Shown one piece after another: positions 1 through 7,723 of a stretch of 64,000 bases of DNA. Numbering within the stretch: the first letter of the stretch is position 1; every line of letters begins with the position of its first letter. The notes below the pieces were generated by a model, which worked only from the letters and a program-made list of their open reading frames with translations, did not search any database and had not been told where the DNA came from. The stretch spans positions 2,542,499 to 2,606,498 of the forward strand of contig NZ_CP039456.1 in NCBI RefSeq assembly GCF_006974145.1. Reading direction: 5' to 3'. Both the position numbers and the translations under genes were made by a program. Source of the DNA: Changchengzhania lutea. GTDB taxonomy: Bacteria; Bacteroidota; Bacteroidia; Flavobacteriales; Flavobacteriaceae.

Positions 1-1014
1 AACCTCTTATTTTTTTTCAGTGCATTAGGTGCTTTTAACAGTCTTGTTTTAAGTATCTATTTTTTGGTGTTCAAAAAAGCAAAGCTATCTTCAAATTATT
101 TTTTAGGTGCCTTATTGGCTGTTTTGAGCATTAGAGTTTGGAAATCTATTTTTTTCTATTTTAATCCGAACTTATCAAAAATTTATCTGCAAATAGGTTT
201 GTCTGCTTGTATTTTTATTGGACCGTTCTTGTATTTTTTTTTAAGAACTAAACTATCAAATTCTAAAAAACATACAAAGTACTTTATTTTTCAGTTAGTC
301 ATATTACTTTTGTTGGTATTGTTAGTTGGAATTCTTTATCCTTATGAAACAAATCCAGATTTATGGGGAACAGTCTTCTATAAAGTAATTAATTACCAAT
401 GGCTTTTGTATATTATTGCATCTATAACACTTATAAAACCTGTTTTTAAAAAAAGTATTCGATCGAAAACTAGTTTAAATTATGATGAAATTTTTGCCAT
501 AAGTGTATTTATAGGAGTTTTAATAATCTGGCTTTCTTACTTTTTCGCATCCTATACTTCATATATTATGGGAGCAATAACTTTTTCATTTTCAATATAT
601 CTATCAATATTAGTTATCTATTTCAAAAGAAAAACTTCCAATAAAAAAGAAAAATATGCTGATAATAAAATTAATGCAAATGATGCGAGTGAATTATTAT
701 TAAAAATCGACCAAGCTATACAAGAGCAAGAATTATACAAAAATCCTAATTTAACTTTAACTAAACTTGCTAAAGATTTAAATATTCGTTCTCATTTAAT
801 TTCTCAATTACTAAATGATAATCTAAACAAAAACTTTTCGTTATATATTAACGAATACAGAATTAAAGAAGCAAAAAGAATTTTGAAATTAGAACCCAAT
901 TTAAAAATAGAAGTTATTGCAGAAATGTGTGGTTTTAACTCTAATAGCACTTTCTATACTGCTTTCAAAAAAATCACCAATACTACCCCCTCCAAATATT
1001 TAAGTTCTACATAG
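1..1014 (+). CDS. Membrane-anchored AraC-family transcriptional regulator (5' end outside window)
   Basis: The reading frame is open from base 1, so the gene starts upstream of the window; no convincing start exists inside it. The visible N-terminal part is a run of hydrophobic segments (about six, roughly the first 210 residues), followed by a linker rich in Lys and Asn and then a C-terminal AraC-type double helix-turn-helix over the last ~90 residues (NLTLTKLAKDLNIRSH and the second helix pair with CGFNSNSTFYTAFKK). This layout, a multi-helix membrane domain fused to an AraC DNA-binding domain, is common in Bacteroidota. It probably senses a membrane or external signal. The downstream DJ-1-like gene on the same strand, 115 bp away, is a possible target. 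Family certain, ligand unknown. Confidence 0.85.
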   Translation, partial: NLLFFFSALGAFNSLVLSIYFLVFKKAKLSSNYFLGALLAVLSIRVWKSIFFYFNPNLSKIYLQIGLSACIFIGPFLYFFLRTKLSNSKKHTKYFIFQLVILLLLVLLVGILYPYETNPDLWGTVFYKVINYQWLLYIIASITLIKPVFKKSIRSKTSLNYDEIFAISVFIGVLIIWLSYFFASYTSYIMGAITFSFSIYLSILVIYFKRKTSNKKEKYADNKINANDASELLLKIDQAIQEQELYKNPNLTLTKLAKDLNIRSHLISQLLNDNLNKNFSLYINEYRIKEAKRILKLEPNLKIEVIAEMCGFNSNSTFYTAFKKITNTTPSKYLSST

Positions 1015-1129
1015 TTTCTATATTCCTGATTTATACATTAGGAGTTTCAATGTATAAATCTTTAAGGTTTTATAATGGCTACTGTTTTAATATTGCTTAA
1101 AAGTTATTTAACAATTAAAAACAGATCTT

Positions 1130-2248
1130 ATGAAATATTTACTTTTAGTTATTGCTACTGTATTAATTAGTAGTCAAACATTTTCTCAAACAGATGAAAG
1201 TCGGATAAAAAACACTTTACTAAATTATATCAATGGGACTTCATATAATAATACCAAACTCATTGAAAAAGCGTTTTATCCCGAAGCTAATTTATATCTA
1301 ACAAAAAATAAGGACGAACTCTGGACCGTTCCTATTTCTGAATATACGAGTTGGTATACAAAGGCAACTCCTGGAAAATTTAATGGGAGAACGGGAAATG
1401 TTTTATCCATAGAATATTTTAACAATATTGCGATGGCAAAAGCTGAAATAGTGATACCTGCAAAGAATACAAGATACATAGATATGTTTTTGTTGAAAAA
1501 AATTAATAATGAATGGAAAATAATTAGCAAAAGTGCCGATAGCCAAAAAAGCAATGCTAATAGCAATAGAATTCTTTTTATTGTTTCAAATGCACACTAT
1601 TATGGAGATTCTAAATTACCAACAGGAAATAGTTATTCTGAAATAGTAAATGCCTATGATACCTTTAAAAAGGCAGGATACACAGTTGATTTTGTTAGCC
1701 CAAAAGGTGGAAGTATTCCTTTAGCATATATCAACACTACAGATTCTTTGCAAAAAACCTACTTGTATAATGCAGACTTTATGTATGCTCTAAAAAACAC
1801 AAAAAATCCAAACCAAATAAACCCGAACCAATATAAAGCTGTACATTATATTGGTGGAGGAAGCGCGATGTTTGGCGTACCTGAAAATAATGCCATTCAG
1901 AAAATAGTAATGACAATTTATGAAGAGAAAAATGGAATTATATCATCTGTTTGTCACGGAACAGCAGGCATAGTTCATCTAAAAACAAAAGATGGAAAGT
2001 TTCTAGTTGCAGGTAAAACTATAAATGGGTATCCAGATGCATTTGAAAGAGAAGGTGCTGAATATTTAAAGCAATTTCCTTTTTTTATTACAAAAACTAT
2101 TGAAGAACACGGAGGTATTTTTAAATATTCACCGAGAAATTCTGTACACGTTGAAGTAGATGGAAATTTAATTACAGGACAAAATTATTTATCTTCAAAG
2201 ACAGTGGCTTTAAAAATTATTGAGAACCTAGAGAATCACAAAAACTAA
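1130..2248 (+). CDS. Secreted two-domain protein: NTF2-like (lumazine-binding-like) plus DJ-1/PfpI amidotransferase-like domain
   Basis: 372 aa with a signal peptide (about residues 1-20). Residues ~22-130 look like the NTF2/SnoaL-like 'putative lumazine-binding' fold, including the typical LLKKINNEWKIISKS strand. Residues ~142-370 are a class I glutamine amidotransferase-like/DJ-1/PfpI domain with the nucleophile elbow SVCHGTAG, giving Cys275 as the predicted reactive residue. Related proteins act as chaperones, glyoxalases or peptidase-like hydrolases; the substrate cannot be told from sequence. ATG start with an A-rich leader. Exported location is inferred from the signal peptide. The gene sits directly before an IS91-type insertion and the preceding AraC regulator may control it. 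Confidence 0.8.
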   Translation: MKYLLLVIATVLISSQTFSQTDESRIKNTLLNYINGTSYNNTKLIEKAFYPEANLYLTKNKDELWTVPISEYTSWYTKATPGKFNGRTGNVLSIEYFNNIAMAKAEIVIPAKNTRYIDMFLLKKINNEWKIISKSADSQKSNANSNRILFIVSNAHYYGDSKLPTGNSYSEIVNAYDTFKKAGYTVDFVSPKGGSIPLAYINTTDSLQKTYLYNADFMYALKNTKNPNQINPNQYKAVHYIGGGSAMFGVPENNAIQKIVMTIYEEKNGIISSVCHGTAGIVHLKTKDGKFLVAGKTINGYPDAFEREGAEYLKQFPFFITKTIEEHGGIFKYSPRNSVHVEVDGNLITGQNYLSSKTVALKIIENLENHKN

Positions 2249-2266
2249 TTAAATATTAACAGAACA

Positions 2267-2284
2267 AAGCCAGTGGCTAATAAC
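2267..2284 (+). repeat. Half attC-like site (R''-type end) after the DJ-1-like gene
   Basis: The sequence AAGCCAGTGGCTAATAAC lies just after the stop codon of the DJ-1-like gene. It closely matches AAGCCAGTGGCTGACACC at 10763-10780, which is placed the same way behind the marR-like gene. It resembles the left end of the attC-like palindromes found further along. The expected right half is absent here, and the IS91-type element begins nearby, so the site may have been split by that insertion. Confidence 0.35.
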
Positions 2285-2287
2285 TAA

Positions 2288-2321
2288 GAATTCGGCTCGC
2301 CGATAGGCCAGAGCTGAATTC
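2288..2321. repeat. Strong hairpin near the IS91-type element end
   Basis: GAATTCGGCTC (2288-2298) faces GAGCTGAATTC (2311-2321), an 11-bp inverted repeat with one mismatch and a 12-nt loop. Rolling-circle transposons of the IS91 group carry such palindromes at a terminus, so this may mark the element's boundary downstream of the transposase. A plain transcription terminator is the alternative, though there is no U-tract. Confidence 0.45.
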
Positions 2322-2548
2322 TGTGTTGACGAATCCGGTTGATTTGCCGTGCTATGGGTAAAACGATGCGTTTATAGAAGGTTGATTGGAGATTGCGATG
2401 CGATTGATGCGATCAAAGCGTATAGAGATCACTTTTTTTTACATTCTTGGTGGGTTTTTAGTAGTTTTTAACTTAAAATTTCTGTTTTTTATCAATTCAT
2501 TCTAAAGTTAAGGCATAGCAAAGCCAGGCCGCTTTTGCAGAATGATTT

Positions 2549-3688
2549 TTAGTTACTCATATTCAATTTTTTGTCTTTTAGTAAAACGCGCCAATTTTCG
2601 GGTGGTCCACGTTCATTAAACAATAAAATGGTATGTAGTCTTCCCTTTTTACAAACAGGACATTGGCGGTGCAAAACGGGGTTGTCTGTTTTAATACATT
2701 CTATTTTTACTGTAGCCAGTTCAGCTTGTAGTTTTGGTAGTTTCTCCTTTTTCCAAGGGCTGCTTAAAATGCCATAATGCCGTATGCGGGTAAATCCTTT
2801 GGGTAAAATATGCATGGCAAAGCGCCTAATAAACTCCGCACTTGATACTGTTAAATTGGTTTTCTTACCAGCACGACGGTAATCCTTGGCAGTAAAAGTG
2901 ACCTTCTTATTTTTACAATCCACATCCCTAATCCGATGGTTGCTAATCGCTATTTTGTGGGTATATCTACCCAAGTATTCTATCACATATTTTGGACTTC
3001 TAAAAGGTTGTTTGGCATAAACCACCCATTTTTTACCGAACAGATCATTGTATGTTTTCTGAGGAATTTTTAAGTCATTCTTTCTGAGTTCTGCTATATA
3101 TTTTGCTCGAAACACTTGGCTCATGGATTTTACATTGAACAAGTAGTTACCATTGTTCTTTGCCTTTTTCCATCTTCCAGATTGACTCAAACCACCCCCT
3201 GGCACAATGCAGTGCAAGTGCGGGTGCAAACTCATATTCTGACCCCAAGTATGCAGCACTGCAATCATCCCCATGCTTCCACCCAAGTGTTTGGGATTGT
3301 TGCCAAATTGCTGTAAAGTCTGCCATGCTGCCCTAAACAAACTACCGTACACTATTTTTCCGTGGCTCAAAGCATAACTGTTAAACTCACTTGGAATGGT
3401 AAACACCAAATGAAAATAAGGAACATTTAAAAGTTCGCCTTCTCGTGCCCGAATCCACTCTTCACGTTTATGTCCTTGGCAGGTTGGGCAATGTCTGTTC
3501 CTGCAACTGTTGTAACTGATGTGCAATGCGTGGCAACAATCGCATTTATCAATATGACCGCCCATCGCTTTGGTGCGGCACCTCCTGATGGCCTGCAAAG
3601 CTCGGTAATGCCAAGAGGTCAAGCTCAAGTTGCTGAGCTGTAGCTGTTCCATCTCTAAAATGTCAGCGACCGTATGTCGGGAACGCAT
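2549..3688 (-). CDS. IS91-family Y2 transposase
   Basis: 379 aa, normal full length. An N-terminal zinc-binding domain is visible as a cysteine cluster (C49, C51, C52, C62, C67, C70; RNRHCPTCQ). The HUH metal site is HPHLH at 155-159, and the two catalytic tyrosines are Y238 and Y242 in YLGRYTHK. This is a rolling-circle replicative transposase that nicks one strand through a phosphotyrosine link. The ATG overlaps the stop of the upstream recombinase (TAATG), so the two are probably translationally coupled. All catalytic residues are present, so the transposase itself looks functional. Confidence 0.93.
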   Translation of the reverse strand: MRSRHTVADILEMEQLQLSNLSLTSWHYRALQAIRRCRTKAMGGHIDKCDCCHALHISYNSCRNRHCPTCQGHKREEWIRAREGELLNVPYFHLVFTIPSEFNSYALSHGKIVYGSLFRAAWQTLQQFGNNPKHLGGSMGMIAVLHTWGQNMSLHPHLHCIVPGGGLSQSGRWKKAKNNGNYLFNVKSMSQVFRAKYIAELRKNDLKIPQKTYNDLFGKKWVVYAKQPFRSPKYVIEYLGRYTHKIAISNHRIRDVDCKNKKVTFTAKDYRRAGKKTNLTVSSAEFIRRFAMHILPKGFTRIRHYGILSSPWKKEKLPKLQAELATVKIECIKTDNPVLHRQCPVCKKGRLHTILLFNERGPPENWRVLLKDKKLNMSN

Positions 3689-4503
3689 TAATCGTAGAGT
3701 TTGTCCAGTGGAGAAAATTTCGAACCACTGGGTAGATTGGCCACATGCAGATAGGTTAAAGTCATTTCAATATGCGCATGTCCCAAAAGTTCTTTTAAAC
3801 TCACTAGGTTTACACCGTATTCCAACAAATGTGTGGCAAAGGTGTGGGCGGTTATCTTTTTGGAACTGCCTATTTTACTACGGCTTTCTTTAATTACCCA
3901 GCGGATGCCATTGGTGGTAAGCCCTTGAGGCTTTCCTTGTTTGGTGACCTGACTGTTAAAAAGATAGATTTGAGGATTTTCAGTTTTGATGTACGTATTC
4001 AGCCCTCTGATTAAGAACTTGCTTAAAGGTACATAACGATCAATCTTCCCTTTTTTCTTGGGAATAAATACGGTTTTCCGATCAAAATCGATGTCTGACA
4101 GTTTTAAGTCACACAACTCGTAGCTACGAAGTCCGCAGCCGTAAAGCATGCCAATAATTAAACGGTGTTTTAGATGCTTGGGCGCTTTTAAAAGACGTTT
4201 CACTTCATCTTGGCTCAAAACTATCGGCAGTTTTAAGTCGCGTTTAATTTGAGGTAACGCCACACGTTTACCCGCCATACCCATAACCTTATAGGCGGCT
4301 CTAAGACCGAAAATGGTGTGTTTAAAGAAACTTTCAGAAGGCGTTTTGTGAAGTTTTTGGCAGTAATAAAGGTAAGATTCAATGCTTTCTACAGAGAGTG
4401 TTTCGGGACTCTGCTTATAATGCAAAGCAAGGTGAGCCAAACACCTGAGGTAATTGTTTAAGGTGCTTTTGGCTTTGCCATTAATGGAAAAACTTTGCTC
4501 CAA
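3688..4503 (-). CDS. Tyrosine recombinase/integrase of the IS91-type element, probably inactive
   Basis: 271 aa counted from a TTG codon. An N-terminal SAM-like core-binding domain (~1-95) and C-terminal catalytic domain (~96-265) are recognisable. The first catalytic Arg (CGLRSYEL, R126), the LGHAH box and the nucleophile Tyr (TLTYLH, Y251) are present. The normal HxLRH-S/T-FATH box reads ITAHTFATH, so four residues including the second catalytic Arg are missing. No ATG is in frame: an ATG at 4579 would open this frame only if the A8 tract at 4565-4572 (minus strand) were A7, giving about 296 aa. The gene is therefore either decayed or relies on slippage. It overlaps the transposase start by one base. 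Confidence 0.8.
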   Translation of the reverse strand: MEQSFSINGKAKSTLNNYLRCLAHLALHYKQSPETLSVESIESYLYYCQKLHKTPSESFFKHTIFGLRAAYKVMGMAGKRVALPQIKRDLKLPIVLSQDEVKRLLKAPKHLKHRLIIGMLYGCGLRSYELCDLKLSDIDFDRKTVFIPKKKGKIDRYVPLSKFLIRGLNTYIKTENPQIYLFNSQVTKQGKPQGLTTNGIRWVIKESRSKIGSSKKITAHTFATHLLEYGVNLVSLKELLGHAHIEMTLTYLHVANLPSGSKFSPLDKLYD

Positions 4504-4586
4504 CTTGTCTTGAAGGGTACTGAAACCTGCAACTTCATCAAAAGCGCGTTCAGCAATGGTTTTACTTTTTTTTAAACATAATATTC

Positions 4587-5187
4587 ATTTTAAAATTTAG
4601 ATACAAATTAATAAATCTATTATATTTACAAAAGAACTCCCCTTCGAAGACTCGGAGATGGGCTTCCGACCGGTAGGGAGGATTCGTTCAACACAACCTA
4701 TAAACAATACGTGCTTAGCTGCTTAAGATATAAACCCGGAATATCGACCAACACCGCCAAACCTTTTGGATTTGGCATTAAATAAAAAAAGAAAAAGCAA
4801 AACAAAAAGGTTTGGCTAATTGCGTGGCGGAAAGTAAACGTTAGTTTGCCCCCGTACTGTTCATAGCTCAACCGTTGCCATTCATTGCGCAACGCACTCT
4901 GAACGGAAAAAAATGTAGTTATTTTTTTGAATTTTAAGAAAGTAAAAACCGAAAAATTATGTTGCTGAATTTTTAAAATTGTGCTGATTTCTCACTCAAA
5001 TGTGGAATAAAAATCACATCGGACTTTTTAGCTCGTTTGCGGAATCGGAATCTGAATTGAAAACAAAAAATCGAACTGTGTGCGGAATTTAGCAAGTTGC
5101 GGAATTGCTTACTCAATCGGAATTGAAAAAGTTTGCGGATTATTCCGTTAACTGAACTGATTCAAACAAAAAAGAGGTTTCAGCTGA
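4587..5187. other. Gene-poor spacer with palindromes
   Basis: I see no supportable gene here. The stretch 4752-4852 contains an imperfect inverted repeat (CCGCCAAACCTTTT ... AAAAGGTTTGG and TGGCGG) followed by ACGTTAGTTTGC at 4841-4852, which could be an eroded attC-like right end. An open frame of 64 codons on the minus strand has no homology I recognise. The segment 5030-5160 is rich in TTGCGGAAT-type short repeats. Confidence 0.4.
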
Positions 5188-5328
5188 TTATAATTGTCTT
5201 CTTGCCCTTTTGTTTCTACTGCTACGGAAATTCTTCCCTCTTCTGGTAAAGTAAATTACAAAACCAAAAAGCACGCTTATAGCAATAATTAAAATTGTTA
5301 TCTGATAAAATTCTTCTGGTAAATTCAT
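5188..5328 (-). CDS. Small single-pass membrane protein, 46 aa
   Basis: Translates from ATG at 5328 as MNLPEEFYQ, then one hydrophobic segment (about residues 10-27), then a strongly basic tail rich in Arg and Lys (RRGKNFRSSRNKRARRQL) and a stop. The N-out/basic-in charge pattern fits a real small membrane protein. The leader is AT-rich with an A-rich stretch before the ATG. It lies just left of the attC-like site at 5357, reading away from it. No family recognised. A chance ORF cannot be excluded at this size. Confidence 0.45.
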   Translation of the reverse strand: MNLPEEFYQITILIIAISVLFGFVIYFTRRGKNFRSSRNKRARRQL

Positions 5329-5356
5329 ATTTAAATATACGAAAAAAACAACGAAA

Positions 5357-5488
5357 TGGCAACACCGTGTATAATTAATTGCTTGGTTACTGCCGACTTA
5401 CGAACATTCCTGCGGAATATTCTATCTGTTATTTATTTGCTAAATTAGTTGCTTAACCAAGCAACTAACCATACACAACACGTTAGGC
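5357..5488 (+). repeat. attC-like palindromic recombination site A
   Basis: About 132 bp. Left end GGCAACACC, right end ACACGTTAGGC, the latter fitting the integron R' core GTTRRRY. The arms 5367-5389 and 5454-5476 are complementary at 20 of 23 positions, and an inner hairpin ATTCC-tgc-GGAAT sits at 5406-5418. Single-stranded DNA would fold into one long imperfect hairpin as integron attC sites do. It shares long identical blocks with site B at 7724-7856. A gene starts 17 bp after the GTTAGGC, the normal cassette spacing. Confidence 0.55.
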
Positions 5489-5504
5489 ACAATTTGACAA
5501 ACCA

Positions 5505-6098
5505 ATGAAGTTATCGATTTTAATATTACTTTTTTCTACCATTTCTGGGTTTAGCCAAGAAATAAAATTCAATCTTTTTTTGAAAGATTCTTGTTCTAAC
5601 GAAATTGAAAGAAGTACTTATTATCATCTTGAAAAAGATGGAACAGAATATAATATATCGGACTTTGACGGAACAATAATTCTTCAAACCAAAGGAGAGT
5701 ATAAACTTGTCGCAACCGAAATTGGAGAAACACATAAAATTGTAATTGACAAACTAATCAATTCGGACACTATAATTAAACCAAGAATTGAAGAATACAT
5801 AAAGAAAACTAATTTTTCTTATAAAAAAGGCACGAGTAAAGAACAACTTAAAAAACTTGGATTAATTCCTAATTATAAGTTTATGAATTGCTCAAAGGCT
5901 TGTGACGGAATTGAAACTGAATATTACTCAAACGGAACAATTCGACTTAACGCTGAATTTAAAAACGGACTTGTAATTGGAGAATTAAAAAGATATTATC
6001 AAAACGGAAAAATAAAAGAAATTTCTAATTATGATAATGACGGAATTTTAACAAAAAGAACTCTGTTTCACGAAAATGGAGAAATAAAAAAAGAATAA
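5505..6098 (+). CDS. Secreted protein with C-terminal MORN-like (YwqK-type) repeats
   Basis: 197 aa, signal peptide 1-18 (cleavage after GFSQ). The middle (~20-75) may be a small beta-sandwich domain of the carboxypeptidase-regulatory kind. The last ~65 residues contain three short repeats of the pattern Tyr/Phe-x-Asn-Gly-x-Ile/Leu (EYYSNGTIRLNAEF, RYYQNGKIKEISNY, LFHENGEIKKE), which match MORN/YwqK-type repeats. Function unknown. The gene fills the space between an attC-like right end (GTTAGGC, 5482-5488) and an attC-like left end (GCCTAAC, 6106-6112) almost exactly, with 16 and 7 bp of spacer, which is the geometry of an integron gene cassette. Confidence 0.75.
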   Translation: MKLSILILLFSTISGFSQEIKFNLFLKDSCSNEIERSTYYHLEKDGTEYNISDFDGTIILQTKGEYKLVATEIGETHKIVIDKLINSDTIIKPRIEEYIKKTNFSYKKGTSKEQLKKLGLIPNYKFMNCSKACDGIETEYYSNGTIRLNAEFKNGLVIGELKRYYQNGKIKEISNYDNDGILTKRTLFHENGEIKKE

Positions 6099-6105
6099 AA
6101 ACTGT

Positions 6106-6150
6106 GCCTAACACCGTATTATTACACGCGCTACGTTGTGTGTCATTATA
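6106..6150 (+). repeat. attC-like half site C (left end GCCTAAC)
   Basis: GCCTAACACCGTATTATTAC begins 7 bp after the stop of the MORN-like gene. GCCTAAC is the exact complement of the GTTAGGC at the right end of sites A and B, and ACCGT follows as in site A. No matching right end GTTAGGC follows within the next 80 bp, so the site appears truncated. Confidence 0.45.
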
Positions 6151-6193
6151 ATCAACTAATTAAAGATCATTATAGTTCGTAATTCATTTCTCC

Positions 6194-6841
6194 TTATTCT
6201 GAGCTTTTCTTTTTTGCTACAACAAAATAACTAGATGCCCCTTTATATATCTTTTCAGAATCAACGGTCTGAAAATTGCCATTTGCCAATAAATCATCCA
6301 ATTCAATACTTTTAAGTCTTCTTATAGGAATGGGAATAATTCCAGTTTTAGACAATATCCGAACAAGCTGAATCTGAATACTAACTAAAAATGACATTTT
6401 ATCTCGTAAGCAGGGGGTTACAGAAATAAATAACCCCTCAGGTTTTAATAACTCATGTATTCTTTGCACCACATTTTCTGGGGCAGGTACCGTATGCAAC
6501 ATATTGAAGGCTAGAATTATATCAAACGATTCTTTTTTATATATTTTATCAAAAATATCTGTTTGTGAGAAATTTACATTTTCAACTTTACCATCGATAG
6601 CTTTTTGTTTAGCTATTTCAATCATTTTTGATGATATATCAATAGCATGGATTTCTTTCACATAATTGGCAAGTTCACAAGATGTTGTACCTGTCCCACA
6701 TCCATAATCCAAAACAATATTATTGCCCCTAAGATATTTTTTGGTATTATCTCTAGACTTTTTATGAATGTGTTCAAAACGCTCTTCCGTTCTATCATAA
6801 TTCTTTGAAGCCTTATCCCAAAATTCTTTTGATTTATTCAT
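6194..6841 (-). CDS. Class I SAM-dependent methyltransferase
   Basis: 215 aa with a clear Rossmann-type methyltransferase fold. Motif I is VLDYGCGTGTTSCEL (about residues 43-57), motif II ends in IHAIDISSKMIEIAKQKA, and motif IV is DIILAFNMLHTV. The C-terminal third is rich in basic residues and hydrophobic strands. Small-molecule methylation (ubiquinone/menaquinone-like or an unknown substrate) is more likely than protein methylation, but the substrate cannot be read from sequence. It is the third gene of a minus-strand trio with an XRE regulator and a membrane protein, 41 bp downstream of the regulator, so likely co-transcribed. It lies in the cassette-like island. Confidence 0.85.
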   Translation of the reverse strand: MNKSKEFWDKASKNYDRTEERFEHIHKKSRDNTKKYLRGNNIVLDYGCGTGTTSCELANYVKEIHAIDISSKMIEIAKQKAIDGKVENVNFSQTDIFDKIYKKESFDIILAFNMLHTVPAPENVVQRIHELLKPEGLFISVTPCLRDKMSFLVSIQIQLVRILSKTGIIPIPIRRLKSIELDDLLANGNFQTVDSEKIYKGASSYFVVAKKKSSE

Positions 6842-6881
6842 TTTATATCTTTTCTATTCGTTTTGAACACATACGCTTTAA

Positions 6882-7130
6882 TCATTTATTTTTCTTTCTC
6901 CTTTTGAATTTGTCTTTTGACGAATCATAAGTAAATACTTCATCCAAAGTGACTTTAAAAACGTTTGCTATTCTAAAGGCAAGTTCAAGTGATGGAGAAT
7001 ATTTCCCACTCTCAATAGCTGCTAATGTTTGTCTTGTCACCCCAACTTCATCCGCCAATTGTTGTTGTGTCATTTCATCTTTAAAAAAACGTAGGGTTCT
7101 AACTTTATTTTGAATATGATCTTTAATCAT
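6882..7130 (-). CDS. XRE-family (YozG-like) transcriptional regulator
   Basis: 82 aa from ATG at 7130, which follows the stop codon of the upstream gene after one base and has a GGAG ribosome binding site in the overlap; a longer frame to 7172 is open but less likely. The helix-turn-helix is MTQQQLADEVGVTRQTLAAI followed by ESGKYSPSLELAFRIA. The C-terminus is very basic. Small regulators of this type typically pair with a membrane protein of the kind encoded just upstream. An inverted repeat TTTACA-cca-TGTAAA at 7640-7654 between the -33 and -7 regions of the operon promoter is a candidate autoregulatory operator. Confidence 0.88.
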   Translation of the reverse strand: MIKDHIQNKVRTLRFFKDEMTQQQLADEVGVTRQTLAAIESGKYSPSLELAFRIANVFKVTLDEVFTYDSSKDKFKRRKKNK

Positions 7131-7131
7131 C

Positions 7132-7587
7132 TTAAGCTCCTTTATTATAGAAATATATTTTCCAAACGTCACTCATCAGAGCTGATAAAAAACCAAAAAT
7201 CAAAATAGTTATAAACATATACTGGACTGAATAACTCATTGAAACAGGAATCATTGAAGCCACAAATCCAAACATGGCAATCCAATGACTGTAACGATCT
7301 GATTTCATTTCTATGAGCTTATCTCGCTCATCCATAAATTCTAAATCTTCTTCATCCATATTTCTGTTCTTTACTTTTTTGAAAATTGCAAACAAAATAA
7401 ACAAGATGATTTTTGCCACAACCATTAGCACTGTCAATTTTAATATGAAAATTCCCCAAAATTGAATATCTAAAACCTTCGACAGATTAATATCTCCTTG
7501 AATTCCAAAGACGTAAAATAGATATCCTCCCAATAATAAAATGGTCGTAACGAAATTAAATACTGCTTTTTGTACTTGTATAGACAT
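7132..7587 (-). CDS. Four-helix membrane protein of the DUF2178 type
   Basis: 151 aa with four predicted transmembrane segments (about residues 9-28, 45-70, 98-116 and 120-138) and an acidic loop MDEEDLEFMDERDKLIEMKS between the second and third. The motif 'DERD..IE.KS..YS' before a helix pair is typical of DUF2178-like proteins encoded beside small XRE regulators. Role unknown; possibly the sensor partner of the regulator downstream. First gene of the minus-strand trio; ATG start at 7587. Confidence 0.75.
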   Translation of the reverse strand: MSIQVQKAVFNFVTTILLLGGYLFYVFGIQGDINLSKVLDIQFWGIFILKLTVLMVVAKIILFILFAIFKKVKNRNMDEEDLEFMDERDKLIEMKSDRYSHWIAMFGFVASMIPVSMSYSVQYMFITILIFGFLSALMSDVWKIYFYNKGA

Positions 7588-7624
7588 TATTTATTCTTTT
7601 TAATTATGTTAACTAATTATGACA

Positions 7625-7654
7625 CAAAGTTATATATTTTTTACACCATGTAAA
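7625..7654 (-). promoter_or_regulatory. Promoter and candidate operator of the XRE/membrane protein operon
   Basis: On the minus strand TAACTTTG (7632-7625) matches the Bacteroidota -7 box TAnnTTTG, 38 nt before the start codon. The 15-bp inverted repeat TTTACACCATGTAAA (7640-7654) lies just upstream, where a bound repressor would block the polymerase. Confidence 0.5.
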
Positions 7655-7723
7655 ATATATTTAACATTTAAAATGAATTAATTTTTTATCACACTGATAT
7701 ATACGCTATTAAAAGTAACGAAC

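Larger units (their letters stand above)
2285..4620 (-). mobile_element. IS91-type (HUH/Y2) insertion sequence with accessory tyrosine recombinase
   Basis: Two overlapping minus-strand genes, a tyrosine recombinase followed by a Y2 transposase, make the two-gene IS91-like unit known from Bacteroidota. The ends given are approximate: one is placed near the hairpin at 2288-2321, the other in the AT-rich gap upstream of the recombinase. No terminal inverted repeats are expected for this family and no target-site duplication was identified. The element lies between a DJ-1-like gene and a stretch of cassette-like cargo. Confidence 0.7.

Noticed and set aside
1276-1566. 96-codon hydrophobic minus-strand ORF
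   Set aside because: Antisense shadow of the DJ-1/NTF2-like gene.
4698-4892. 64-codon minus-strand ORF
   Set aside because: Overlaps an inverted repeat and has no family or usual protein composition; likely chance.
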